A stretch of DNA of 64,000 nucleotides from Hirundichthys speculiger (GCA_018398805.1 JAGFBZ010000170.1:1-64000); one strand, 5' to 3'. Positions 11,401 to 21,524 are shown, counted from the stretch's first letter. The notes: generated by a model from the sequence alone, not told the origin. Program-made: numbers and translations.

Positions 11401-13135
11401 CATTTCACACCTGTCGAGCCTCAGGACACAATTAATGTTTAACGCTGTTCACCTGCGCCTCGATGCTCACAGCCACTTTTCAACGGTTCCGTGCTGCGAC
11501 TCTTATTTTTCACGGTGACGCAGACGAGCCGCCGGAGAGCAAACGTCCCGACGTCTCCGTCGCAGCGGTTTGTAATTACATCCGGGCGCTTGGCAGCGAG
11601 GAGGCCGATGACACGTTCTCAGTGTCTGCGGGATAAAATCTACAGAATCAAACGCCACAAAGATGCCTCAGCGATGTAGTTGACCCGTTACTGGACGGCG
11701 ATGAGTGAAAACTGTCGTTAGGGAGCTAAACTACATGAACCGAAGCAGTTTAGAGTTGAAAGTGAAAACACGTCTGCAGCAGAGCGGTTGTTAATGTGAG
11801 TCCAGACAGCGAGGGGTGACATTTATGCCTCCTGGTCCACTCTGACGGGGTAGATGGGGTCTCCTCAGACGACCCAAAGTCATTCTAACTTTGTATTAGG
11901 GATGTTCCTGGCGACTAATTTCCCTGTCGACTAAACGAAAATTTTAATTAAGACTAGTCGACTAGTCTAAAAAAAAGGAAAACACTCAGAAAACAGTGTA
12001 AATTTAGCACAATTTATTGAAACATCGAAACAGAATTTGAAACATTGTCCCAAAAAATATTGTGTGTAACAAGAGTTCTTTAAGCCTTTAATCACAATGT
12101 TCAACAACCATGTCGGATTTTAAATGCCGCTGAAGTACGAGACACTTTGCACCGTGCAGTATGAATGAATGTGAACATGAAGGCAACTCAGTCAAACGTT
12201 AACCACCAAAATAAATAAATTGCCTCTGACACATTGAATCTTGCAGATTATCCGACAAAAATTATAGCTTCAATTCACTTTCAAGTTAATAAAACATCTA
12301 AATTATAATTAAATATCAACCGAAACGAGCAGCATTTTGCGCCGTGCAGTATGAATATAAACCCTGCACATCCGACAAAAACTCACTTAAAGTTAACAAA
12401 TAATGTAACATCTAAAAAAGATAAATTGCTGCTGAATTATTAAGTTCTATGCGCAGTTCAATATGAGTGTAAAATTAAACAAACATCTAAAATCTCTCAG
12501 ACCGGACGGGAGAACACGTCTCCGGGTAAACAATGTCAAATTGGCCTGAGTGTGGCTAGCACCGCTAGCATTAGCACCGCTAGCATCAGCACCGCTAGCA
12601 TCAGCAGCCGTCGTCTCCTGCAGATTAACGTCCAAATGCTTGAGTGGAATGTGGTTGCGCATTGCTCCAGTCGAGTGATTGTATGCCAGTTGTTTCTGAC
12701 ACAGTCTACATACGACCTTGTTTTCATTTTCTAGATTAAAGTACCGCCAAACCGCGCTGGTTTAGCGAGACCATCTTCCCACCGTGCCGTTTTAAAACTC
12801 CAGTCTACTCGAGCATTGTAGCATTGTAGAGCATTGGAGGGGGCTGCTGTCTGACAGCTCTGTAGCCCCGACTAGTGGCGGGCGGCTGTATGACAGTTAA
12901 GCGGCCTTGTACATGAATAAAACACAAATTGGTTTAAACGACTAATATTTCTGGTGCCGACTAGTAAGTGGGCGGACGTTTAATCAGTTAGACGACTAAT
13001 CGCGCGCATCCCTACTTTGTATGTGCATGAAAAGGACAGTTTGTGCAGGAAACACCCGCCAATCAGTGTAGGAAGAGTCTGCTTTCTCTAATCTGACGCT
13101 TGTTTCTTGCTCCACAGCCAAAACTGCACCACTGA
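2470..13135 (+). CDS. atxn7l2: ataxin-7-like protein 2, 3' part (6 exons)
   Basis: C-terminal part of an ataxin-7 family protein, the family that anchors the deubiquitinase module to the SAGA co-activator in the nucleus. Exons by splice sites and phase: 2470-2552, 4296-4507, 5293-5473, 5714-5835, 6846-7822, 13118-13135. The first two encode the SCA7 zinc-binding domain (ECDLDKHCGVLDPE, CTRLLTC, then IHSIHQRRKVAGRSKNFD). The fourth encodes the conserved segment FGSHWLGHGIFTFDRRLHHL ending HLWKKIP. The large exon is low-complexity: serine runs, 12 glycines near 7063-7100, and two AT-hook-like GRP motifs (RGPGRPP, NPVGRPS). The last exon adds only PKLHH-stop. The reading frame changes inside the large exon near 7425-7445 (see findings). 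ATXN7L2 is chosen over ATXN7L1 mainly because CYB561D1 follows it, as in human; paralogue choice is inference. Upstream exons are missing from the window. Confidence 0.85.
2553..4295 (+). other. atxn7l2 intron
   Basis: Intron between the two SCA7 exons. Around 3655-3722 the sequence TATCGGTATCGGCC...GTGCATCCCTAG resembles the end of a hAT-type repeat, but no partner end was found. Open frames near 3732-4219 on both strands lack splice logic and similarity that I can recognise. Confidence 0.5.
4508..5292 (+). other. atxn7l2 intron, no feature seen
   Basis: Intron between two coding exons. A short TTTA run near 4868-4888 is the only simple repeat noticed. Confidence 0.5.
6078..6770. mobile_element. 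family D transposon, copy D1 (degraded right end)
   Basis: Begins TATGAAGCCCCGTTTGGGTC and ends near ATTATGACCCAAGGGGGG. Both ends carry inverted AT-rich blocks with TATTATGAAATACAGG. The centre shares segments with D2-D5, including the GCCACCTACTGGCCTGGAGT block. It encodes nothing recognisable and is a non-autonomous element. The right terminus has diverged, so no duplication can be read. Confidence 0.75.
7918..8011 (+). mobile_element. family I element, end fragment
   Basis: About 95 bp (AACGAAAATG...GTTAACGATAATAACC) nearly identical to the right end of the element at 40366-42151. Only this end is present. Confidence 0.6.
8104..8498 (+). mobile_element. family A hAT-like MITE, copy A1
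   Basis: Starts TAGGGGTGAGTATTG and ends TTTCACACCCCTA. Flanked by 8-bp duplications GAATTACT (8096-8103) and GAATTGCT (8499-8506), one mismatch. The body is full of ATCGATAT motifs. TAG...CTA ends and an 8-bp duplication are hAT traits. No coding capacity. Confidence 0.8.
8987..9226 (-). pseudogene. orphan BED zinc-finger exon of a hAT transposase
   Basis: Open frame of 79 codons starting MMAANRES and containing VVWKFFGFKKDD, then CKCC and a late His pair (HGLSRKH), the layout of a BED zinc finger from ZBED/hAT transposases. It stops right after the finger and no catalytic domain follows in the window. A hAT-type terminus (ATACCGCCCAGCACTA) is present at about 10298-10313, but I could not find the matching left end. 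The unit has been interrupted by another element on its 5' side. Probably a remnant; domestication cannot be excluded from sequence alone. Confidence 0.6.
9373..10252 (+). mobile_element. element with THAP-like exon
   Basis: Short inverted ends, ATAGACCTTTTCG at about 9373 and CGAAAAGGTGTCTAT at about 10236, bracket a frame starting at 9504 (MSSRSSGNTCSVINC). It has THAP-like spacing: CSVINC, later W..KKVCEIHKPLLHEDC, then after a frame break WVKNINRKDFVPNEYSRV, which resembles the middle of a THAP domain just before its CS..HF. The usual FP block is missing. Seen: cysteines, ends and frame break. Inferred: THAP/P-element-like origin. No transposase core seen. Confidence 0.5.
10425..11172 (-). 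mobile_element. family C transposon, copy C1 (reverse)
   Basis: Reverse copy of the family at 17954-18713. The ends read CACTGG...GGTTACATGATG and CCATGTAAATGCACTG, with many AATTCCGAATTAA repeats just inside. The centre carries a minus-strand Myb/SANT-like reading frame (10632-10868). Confidence 0.85.
10632..10868 (-). CDS. Myb/SANT-like ORF of family C, copy C1
   Basis: Frame starting MAARSKRCSRAETIYLINSL and running through [20 protein letters not shown] to DATQVKNKW. The helix-rich pattern with a final KNKW resembles Myb/SANT-like (MADF/trihelix) DNA-binding domains found in transposon accessory proteins. Compared with C2 it lacks one codon (NVANRV against NVVANRV) and has a T for M change. 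Too short to be a transposase. Function unknown. Confidence 0.55.
   Translation of the reverse strand: MAARSKRCSRAETIYLINSLEELEIIKRTDGRKHKNCELFKVVAARLNEGGFTDRDATQVKNKWNVANRVVAKFVFFQ
11897..13014. mobile_element. family H hAT element with BED finger
   Basis: Starts TAGGGATGTTCCTGG and ends GCGCGCATCCCTA, flanked by a perfect 8-bp duplication CTTTGTAT (11889-11896 and 13015-13022). Subterminal ACTAGTCGACTAGT-type motifs occur at both ends. At 1118 bp it is a deletion derivative of a hAT element. It sits in the last atxn7l2 intron, ending about 100 bp before the terminal exon. Confidence 0.85.
12629..12758 (-). pseudogene. BED zinc finger inside family H
   Basis: Minus-strand frame reads SAVWRYFNLENENKVVCRLC then QKQLAYNHSTGAMRNHIPLK and H. 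This is a full BED signature: VW.YF, C-x2-C, then H-x4/5-H. A stop lies just upstream in frame and no start is obvious, so the exon is probably dead. Downstream the frame stays open through a GADASG repeat and ends near 12447. Confidence 0.6.
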
Positions 13136-13207
13136 GTGTGCTGGCCTTAAACGAGCCACTGCGAGGGATCCTGCTGTGCTCAGCGTGGACCAAGACCACA
13201 GGACTTG

Positions 13208-13260
13208 AGTTTGTGTGTGTGTGTGTGTGTCTGCGTACACTCCAGTACGAGTATGTTGGC

Positions 13261-13295
<35 letters not shown>
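13208..13295 (+). repeat. (GT)n tracts in the atxn7l2 3' UTR
   Basis: Two GT runs (about 13211-13231 and 13263-13295) lie 75-160 nt after the stop codon, so the mRNA would carry long GU tracts. Confidence 0.8.
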
Positions 13296-13298
<3 letters not shown>

Positions 13299-13426
13299 CA
13301 GTATGAATCGGTGGGTGGGTTTGGGTGAATGTCTGCAGGAGGAGTGGGGGGGTCGGATGGATTCAGAAATACCTCAAGACCATCTGGTTATGCTGCTAAA
13401 TTGAATATGTTGGTTTATAAAAATGG

Positions 13427-13432
13427 ATTAAA
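13427..13432 (+). terminator. possible atxn7l2 poly(A) signal ATTAAA
   Basis: ATTAAA variant signal about 290 nt after the stop, followed by a GU/U-rich stretch (TTGGTTCCCGTGTTTTC). No AATAAA was seen nearby. Confidence 0.4.
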
Positions 13433-13771
13433 ATGTCCTTTTCTCTTGGTTCCCGTGTTTTCACTTCTTCAGTCTCATCTGTTGGAGTTTTTTTTTTTTT
13501 TTTTTTTGCAAATTAGCAGCTAAAGCAGGAGTCTGTTTGCTTCTAAGTGCGCACACACGTGATGCTGGATTTAAAATGTTCATAACTCGTTTGTTTGATC
13601 TCAAGGATCCACATGGTACCTCAGGTGTTTCGCAACATACCGGATCTTAAACAGGACGATATTGATGTTCTGTATTTCTTGATTTCATTCAGGTTACTGG
13701 TTTCAATAATAGTTCATTAATCCTCAAAGAGAAATGATATTGTTGCCGTATTAATTGATGAGTTTGGGGGT

Positions 13772-14153
13772 AGAGCTGAGCGATTTCATCGATTCCACGA
13801 TATATATCGATATTTTATTTCGTATCGATTTTTCAGCCGAGGGTATCGATATTCTAAGCTTCTTCCAAAACCTCCGTGTCCCACCTTTAAAAGCTTGCAA
13901 GCAACAATTTGCACTGTTTAAATAAATGAAACTATTTTTCTCAACAAATCTTTTATTCATTTTGTCCAGCTGCCTGTCAGCCATATAATGTGTAATTGAT
14001 GCTTTCAGTTCAATTATTTCAAACAAAGTCATTGGAACACTCACAAGATGTCACCAAAATCACTTTGTCCCTTTAAAATCTTTCAGAAAAATATGTAAAT
14101 GTATTGTAAGATGAATATCGATATATATCGTATCGTGAGATTAGTGTATCACT
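13772..14153 (+). mobile_element. family G repeat, copy G1
   Basis: Starts TAGAGCTGAGCGATTTC and ends GATTAGTGTATCACTA, with ATCGATATAT-rich ends and a unique centre (GCTTGCAAGCAACAATTTGC). Shared with 21857-22185 and 43752-44084. No clear duplication flanks it. Non-coding, hAT-like in style. Confidence 0.65.
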
Positions 14154-14299
14154 ACAGTTGGAAAGTTGGGAGTTGTAGTTTAATATCCAGGGTTCACAGC
14201 AACATGTCGAGGATTTCTCCCTGCACTGAAGTTTCGTTTTAGTGTTGCTGTTACTGGGAGTGTTACTCTCGATAACAGACTGTATAAGAAGAACTAAAC

Positions 14300-14700
14300 C
14301 CGTCTGATGTCACCCGTAAGTTCCTGAATAGTGCTTTTGAAGACTTTTGAAGACTGTTGCGAAAGGCGGTGGAACAGGACTGGGAATCCGACTGGGTCGC
14401 GCCCACCTTACACCAGTCACGGTTGGCCATTTTTATCTCGACTGGCTTTGCTTGTTACCTACAAAGCTACGTTCATTCTGGTCAAATCTGTCCAAATGTC
14501 CAATTTCAAGCATCGCCACCTCAACGACAACGGACATCCGCAGCAGGACCTGTTTCGCATTCAAAGGATGTCCCGCTTCGTCTTCATCGGCTCTTCCGTT
14601 TTGTTTACCGGTGATGCCGTGTTCTCCGTGGCAATTCTGAGGAGAAATAGCTTGAACTTCGTCCTCCTGTTGTGACATCTACTCCTCGTCATAGGTGTCA
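14300..14700. other. unassigned intergenic segment with overlapping open frames
   Basis: Open frames exist on both strands here. The minus-strand frame 14433-14678 (MSQQEDEVQ...) is compositionally protein-like but I do not recognise it, and no splice context supports a gene. Confidence 0.25.
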
Positions 14701-15184
14701 AAACGTTCCAGAACTACCAGCAGAAATCCTTTTTAAGCAGCATAATATTCAAACCAGCACAGAAAACCTTCAATTATCAGTGTTCTTATCGTTAAAAAGT
14801 TCAGAGAATCTGGAGATGTCGAAGGGGAAAAAATGCAGCGTGACCAGACCTTTATCTGAAGCTGGAGAAATGGTGACGGTATCAGCAGGTTCCTGGAAGA
14901 TAAAATGTGGTTTTAACAGCATTTATTCTAGATCAAGATGTCTTTAGTGCTCAGTCTGCGCAGCGCAGAGCTCCTGGTTTCTTGGTCCGTGAGGTTAATA
15001 GAGCAGCGACTTCCTACCGGCCCAAAGACTTCCCAGCTTACCGGTGGTGTTGTCAAGTCTTTCGCCGTCACTCGTAGGTTCTCGTTGACCTCCGAGGATT
15101 CTGCGTTGTCCTCGAGCCGTCTCGGCTGGATGTTCACACATCTAGGACGCCGCGGTACTTCACAGTCTCAATGGAGACTGGATT

Positions 15185-15500
15185 ACAGTCCAGCGCTCAG
15201 CTGCTCCCCACAGGGCTGTGTGCTGGGCCCACCGCTGCTCTCCCATCCACTCCTTCACCACCACCGTTAAGTCTGCCAACAATGCCACTGTGATGACTGG
15301 AGGCCACGACTTTCCGTATATGGGCCCAAGCGGTGCACGAACAACATCCTGGCCCGTAACGCCGGAAAAAATAAAGGAAATGGTGTATGACTTCAGGAGA
15401 AAGAGGGCTGACAACGCTGCACTTATCAGTAGGGACGAGACGGAGCAAGAAGGGGCGGCGGTACAGGCGCCTAAAAAGTTCCTCGGGACGTCCAAACTGG
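15185..15500 (+). pseudogene. decayed LINE reverse-transcriptase fragment
   Basis: Translation gives CVLGPPLLSHPLLHH and, in another frame, HSFTTTVKSANNATV followed by KIKEMVYDFRRKRAD. This matches the order of fish LINE RT motifs (C-L-SPLL, the ADD box, then K-KEM--DFRR), with the catalytic aspartates replaced by asparagine. Frameshifts mark it as dead. Confidence 0.6.
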
Positions 15501-16099
15501 GAACGCTGTTAATACGATGTGCTGCTGTACAATGACAAGTACTGAATTATCTTCTGTGGACCGCTGTTTTGGTGGCGACATTTTCAAATTACTGCTGCGG
15601 TTAGCGCGGCTAGGCGAAGCTAAGCTTCGTTCTCAGACCCTTCCAGACCAATCTCAGTCGGTCACGGTGGTCTGTTAGTACAATCAACACAAGCACAACG
15701 GAACGGATCCTCTTTAAAATATGACCATGATCCGTTCGGTTTTTATTCACAGCTCAGAAGTCAATATAACGCTTAGCGGTAAGTAGCTAAAACGATGACA
15801 GCAGTAGCCAACGGCTTAACCAGTGGCTGCCAGTCAAATGATGTTGAGCCGTCTGCTTTGTATCATTTTAACTGATGTGGTACAAAAAAAAATTCACCCC
15901 CGTACAGCTGTCATGAATGTCGAATACAACTATCGAGACCAAAGCTGTTTTTTTTTTTTTTATTCAAGCTGTAAATATGTTTTTTTTGTTCCTGATTTTT
16001 TTTTTTTTTTTTTTTTTGATCCTGAGGTATAATAGTTTGTCGTGCTCACCTGCTACTGTGTTTTGCTGAAAAATAAAATCACATTTTATAGTAAATTAG

Positions 16100-16100
<1 letters not shown>

Positions 16101-16161
<61 letters not shown>
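16101..16161 (+). repeat. (TATC)n microsatellite
   Basis: About 15 perfect ATCT/TATC repeats, flanked by T-rich runs at 15950-16018 and 16172-16191. Confidence 0.95.
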
Positions 16162-16162
<1 letters not shown>

Positions 16163-16779
16163 GCCAGAGGTTGTTTTTTTTTTTTTTTTTACATATTCTC
16201 ACATGAGGTCTTTTCAGAATAAGTTCATTACTCCAAATGAAGACTGTGCCGCTGGTGTCTGAGTTTGTACATGACTTGTTCGGATATTTATCGTACTTTT
16301 GTTTTCCAGCCCGTCTCACATGGTTGCTGCAGCGACTGAACAGGAAATACAAGTCAGGCAACACATCTTTCCCTAAACAAAAACAAAAAAAAAAATTAAC
16401 AAAAGATAAAAGGTGTAAACCTGTAGTTCAGGTGTCAGACTTGTGTTGCTGCATGTAAAACTACACTTAATCCGCACTAAAACTGCTTTAAGAGATTGAC
16501 AGCTTCTGTCAAGTTGGTGAAATGTAGTTGGGTGCAGCTGGAAGTGGGTTAACGGAGAATACGCCGGACTAGTTCCTGAATCACCAGCTTTTATTTTCTG
16601 TTTTACATTTAACATATTTTAATTCTGGTTAATTTATAATTGATTTGCGCATTTATTTGTGTTTAAGTTGTTTTTGCTTGTTTTGTTGGGTTTCACGGCA
16701 GCTGAATTTTTGGCCGTCTGGGCTTGCCATACATCGCTCTGAGAGGGAACGAAAGCGTGAAACTCTTCATGTGAAACAC

Positions 16780-16915
16780 ACCGGAAGCAGAAACGCGTGC
16801 GTGCCGCTCCCTTGACCCGGGCCCGGGTTGATATAACCCGGCACTTCCTCCTTCCGCGCCACCATGAGAGCCGGGGAGCGTCTGCGCCGGAGCTGGCGGC
16901 CGCCCGGGGAGCGTC
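16780..16915 (+). promoter_or_regulatory. CpG-rich promoter/5' UTR of cyb561d1
   Basis: GC- and CpG-rich sequence, in contrast to the AT-rich flanks, immediately before the start codon, with CCCGGGCCCGGG-like and GGCACTTCCTCC motifs. No TATA box in the usual place. Extent is a guess. Confidence 0.5.
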
Positions 16916-16926
16916 ATGCCGTCTGA
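16864..16926 (+). CDS. upstream ORF overlapping the cyb561d1 start
   Basis: ATG in a near-ideal initiation context (GCCACCATG) opens a 20-codon frame starting MRAGERLRRSW and ending at TGA 16924-16926. This is 11 nt inside the cyb561d1 coding region and in another frame. If transcribed, ribosomes starting here would pass over the main ATG, so it could lower cyb561d1 translation. Whether it lies downstream of the transcription start is not known. Confidence 0.5.
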   Translation: MRAGERLRRSWRPPGERHAV

Positions 16927-19900
16927 CGTGGAGTACAGCCCGGTGGGAGAGGGGCTGGGGATGCGGGACTACTGGCTCTACGTGTGGCTGCGGAGGGCGG
17001 CGGTGGCGGCCGCTCACGTCACGGCCGCGGGCCTGACCCTCATCCTGTCCCTGCTGTCCAGACCCGGAACCAGTGAGTGGACACCCGGCCGGGTCGGAGC
17101 CTTCGCGGTCGGGTTCGGTCTCAGCGGGGCTCCTGAAGCAGCTTCACCGGGGACCGATCCGGTCACGGAGGCTCCTGCTTTGGTTCGGTTTATATGTGAA
17201 TGAACCAACTTATTATTTACAAACAAACAAACCAAACTCAAATATCAGTTGCTTCAATGATCTGTCTTGTGATTTAATTAGGGCTGGGCAACGATAACAT
17301 TTTTTAATCGCACGATTTCCATGATTAATCGCGATTAATCGCATTTAATACAAAAAAATCAAATGAATTCAAAAGTGGTGTAAAGGTCACTTTTATTCAA
17401 ATGTTCTGCTAAAGTGCCGTAACATTTGTTTTTAATATTTTTTTGTCTGGTTTAAGTGACCCAGAAATGGCTTTGTTTTATAATCAAGAAATAGACTTTC
17501 TGTTGTCGTTACACATCTGTGCCACTTGATGGAGTAACCAGCTAGAGCAGCGGTTCTCAAACTTTTAATCCTGCGAAAACACCTGAGAAACTGAGTACCA
17601 CCATGATGACCAGTTTTAAAATATAGCCATATATGCCTTCTCAATTAGCTTTAAATTCACAGGAGAGATGTTTATTCCTTATTGTACTTATTTATTGTTA
17701 CCTGAATTTAGTTTGAAATATATTTATAATGCATTGTATGTTTCCGATTTAATAATTAAAAAAAAAAAAGTGAAAATTTGAAAAGTCCTGACGTTCCCCC
17801 GCATACCACCAGAGAGCGCTCACATACCACCAGTGGTACACGTACCACAGTTTGGGTTTGAAAGTGTTTTTTTTTTTTTCAGACAGAATTGTTAATATTG
17901 CTACCTGAGTTGCTACCTGAACTGTAAAGTTCACTGATTTTTACTGTCTCCATCAGTGCGTTTACATGGGAAGTTTAATTCCTCTTTAATTCAGAATTAA
18001 AGTTAAATCTGAATAAAAGTTACCATGTAAACACCTAATTCCATATGAAAATGTCAATTCCGAATTAAACTTAATTCCGAAGTAAATGGCTGGTTTATTC
18101 TGATTTTAAATCCAAATTAAATAATTCCGCGGTCATGTATACACTCATTCCTATTTAAATTAATTCCCGTCTTTCTGCGCATGCTAGTTCTCTTGCCCGT
18201 CTGTCGCGATGATGCTAATATTCCACGCTGGGCTTGTTTTCAAAACAAAGTTTCAAAATGGCAGCACGCAGTAAACGGTGTTCAAGAGCAGAGATGATTT
18301 ATTTAATAAATAGCTTGGAGGAACTGGAAATAATTAAAAGAACAGATGGCAGGAAACATAAAAATTGTGAGCTTTTCAAAGTTGTAGCGGCTAGGTTAAA
18401 TGAAGGAGGTTTCACAGATAGAGACGCCACCCAGGTCAAAAATAAGTGGAATGTTGTTGCTAATCGAGTTGTTGCTAAGTTTGTTTTCTTCCAGTAGACG
18501 TAAAGACGTCCCCCCCCCCATCCAATCAGAACCCTTCCAACCCCCAGACCTAAAGCGGAGTTGGATAAAGCCGAACAAACGTGTTTTCCATGTAAACCTT
18601 AATTCGGAATTACTATTTCCATGTAAACTTGAAGGAAAATAGTTTAATTCGGAATTATTTCATTCAGAATTATTAATTCCAAATTAAAAAACATCATGTA
18701 ACCGCAGCCAGTGTCTGTTTTAGTTTTACCTTCCAATTCTTTTCTGGTTCTGCAGCAGCCAGTAACAGACTTTTGAAAACAAAAGCACGTGAGCAACATG
18801 CGTTAACGTGCGATAAAATAAATGCATTAATAAACCCCACCTTGATGACGCGTCATCAAGGTGCGCTCCTAGTCCGATTGTAGCTATGGCAGCTTGGACT
18901 GAGCTACAGGAAACCTTGACGTTTCTTAGTCGATGTCAACTTTTAACCGTAAACTGAGGTGCATTCTGCCACCTACTGGCCTGGAGTATATACATCGCAC
19001 CTCTCGCCCACTATCGATATTCACTGTTCTGTTGCTTATGCCTGAATGAAAGAGCAGCCAATCACATAAATGGCTCCGCCCTCTCTGCTGTGATTGACAC
19101 ACAAATCATTCTTATGAAAACAAAGCCATTATTATGTAAAAGCTCATTCTTATGAAAAATTAAACCATTATCATAATAATGGGAAATATTTAATAATAAT
19201 AAATGCCTGTATTTCATAATAATAGACTCTTTTATTCATTGAATTTTGACCCAAACGGGGCTCCATACCTCATCACTAATAAAGCTGACTGGCAGCGCCC
19301 ACAGACAAATCAGTGGGAGAAAAGTAAATCTAGATATGAGGCTTTAATAATCACTTGTTTGTGTTTCCAGGCGCCTCATCAACCACAATCATCAGTCTTT
19401 GTCCTCCGTCTTGATACAGAGACAGAGACAGAGACACGAATAAAGAAAAACAAGATAGATTTTCTCCCCACGACAGCTCGGTTGGGTGGAGAGTCTGCCG
19501 TCGGCGTCTCCGTCAGGTCCTGATGGAGATGTCTCCAGTCTCTGAGACGTCTCCAGTCTCTGAGACGTCTCCAGTCTCAGAGACGTCTCCAGTCTCAGAG
19601 GGCGTCTCCAGTCTCGGAGGCGTCTCCAGTCTCTGAGACGTCTCCAGTCTCAGAGACGTCTCCAGTCTCAGAGGCGTCTCCAGTCTCGGAGGCGTCTCCA
19701 GTCTCAGAGGCGTCTCGTCTCCAGTCTCGGAGGCGTCTCCAGTCTCGGAGGGCGTCTCCAGTCTCAGAGACGTCTCCAGTCTCAGAGGGCGTCTCCAGTC
19801 TCGGAGGCGTCTCCAGTCTAAAAGACGTCTCCAGTCTCAGAGGCGTCTCGTCTCCAGTCTCGGAGGCGTCTCCAGTCTCGGAGGGCGTCTCCAGTCTCGG

Positions 19901-21482
19901 AGGCGTCTCCAGTCTCGGAGGCGTCTCCAGTCTCGGAGACGTCTCCAGTCTCGGAGACGTCTCCAGTCTCAGAGGGCGTCTCCAGTCTCAGAGACGTCTC
20001 CAGTCTCGGAGGCGTCTCCAGTCTCGGAGACGTCTCCAGTCTCAGAGGGCGTCTCCAGTCTCAGAGGCGTCTCCAGTCTCAGAGGGCGTCTCCAGTCTCG
20101 GAGGCGTCTCCAGTCTCGGAGGCGTCTCTAGTCTCGGAGACGTCTCCAGTCTCGGAGGCGTCTCCAGTCTCGGAGGCGTCTCTAGTCTCGGAGGCGTCTC
20201 CAGTAGTCTCAGAGGGCGTCTCCAGTAGTCTTAGAGGGCGTCTCCAGTCTCAGAGGCGTCTCCAGTCTCGGAGGCGTCTCCAGTCTCGGAGGCGTCTCCA
20301 GTCTCGGAGGCGTCTCCAGTCTCAGAGGCTCTGCAGCAGAGACGTTTGACTTTGTCCAATGTCTCTGCGTCTCTTCGTCCTCCTCCCTCAGCCACGCTGG
20401 TCCTCCGTCCTCCACCACATCAGTCCGTGGTTTTTAGTCTTTTTTTTTTAAACCGACATCGGTAAAATAAAAGGTGCGAGGGTTTTTCTTTTAACGTTAT
20501 GTTGAGCTGCAGGAGGAACGCTGACTGCTGAGCCCCCCGAGCCTAAATAATGTGTTTAAAATATGTCTAAAAACCGTAAAAAAGTAAAAAAGACACTGCA
20601 GCGAAACAAGACAAAGGCTCAACTGTGGTCTTTCTGTTTCCTTCACAGCCTCTGGTCTCTGAACCGTAGTAAACAAACCGCTGCTATTGTGCTGTTTTTG
20701 GCTCGTAATTAGCGGCTAACATGCTAACGGTTAACAGAGAATGTAAATCTATACACGCTGGGCTGCTGTTGATGCTCACTACACTTTTCATCTAACCCCG
20801 TTTTCTTCTGCCGTCCCACGACACACACACTACATTACCCATAAGGCCACCTTCTTAAAGGGGCCAGGCTGGCTCACAGCATTTCTTCGCTGTGAGAGAA
20901 CGCGCACAACATCCTGTGATGTTTCCGTGATTTTTTCTTGATTTTTTTAAATTATATTATATATTTCTGAAAAATCAGCGAATAACTAAAACCGCGGAAC
21001 TTCAAGTGCGAATTGGCGAGGGATCACTGTATCGAGAAACAAAATTTTCGGCCCCATTGTTATTGAAAATTTGAAAGTGATCAAACCAAAATGAAATCAG
21101 TTCTTCCTTTTCACATTTCTGACAACTCCTGAAAATTTAACCAAAATCCATCCATAACTTTTTGAGTTATCTTGAACACAGACGGATAAACGGAGGTAAT
21201 AATGACGCGCAGCTACTGTGTAACGAGCCGTCGCGTTAATCCGAGCCCGCTCCGCTCTGAGATGCTGTTCTGGTTTTGATGTCGACGTGTCGGTGACCCG
21301 TGTTGGAGCAGGGAAGCGTCTGAGACGAGGGGCTGAGATGGTTGCTGGGAGCTCACTGATGTTTCTTTTAGACAGTTCGTTGTTACCAGATGTTCACAGG
21401 TGTTTCTTTCTCTTTTTTTCTTTTTTTCCAGGTCTGTTTTCTTGGCATCCAGTCTGCATGTCTGTCGCTGTAAGTTTACAGT

Positions 21483-21524
<42 letters not shown>

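Larger units (their letters stand above)
17279..18836 (+). mobile_element. family B hAT-like element, copy B1 (right end lost, C2 inserted)
   Basis: Starts TAGGGCTGGGCAACGATAAC, matching B2 and B3, and is interrupted by family C at 17954-18713. After C2 it resumes with TGTCTGTTTTAGTTTTACC and stops near ATGCATTAATAAA, about 45 bp short of the normal end, where a D fragment begins. Confidence 0.8.

Noticed and set aside
20209..20418. Minus-strand frame with LETPPR repeats
   Set aside because: Product of the 18-bp minisatellite.
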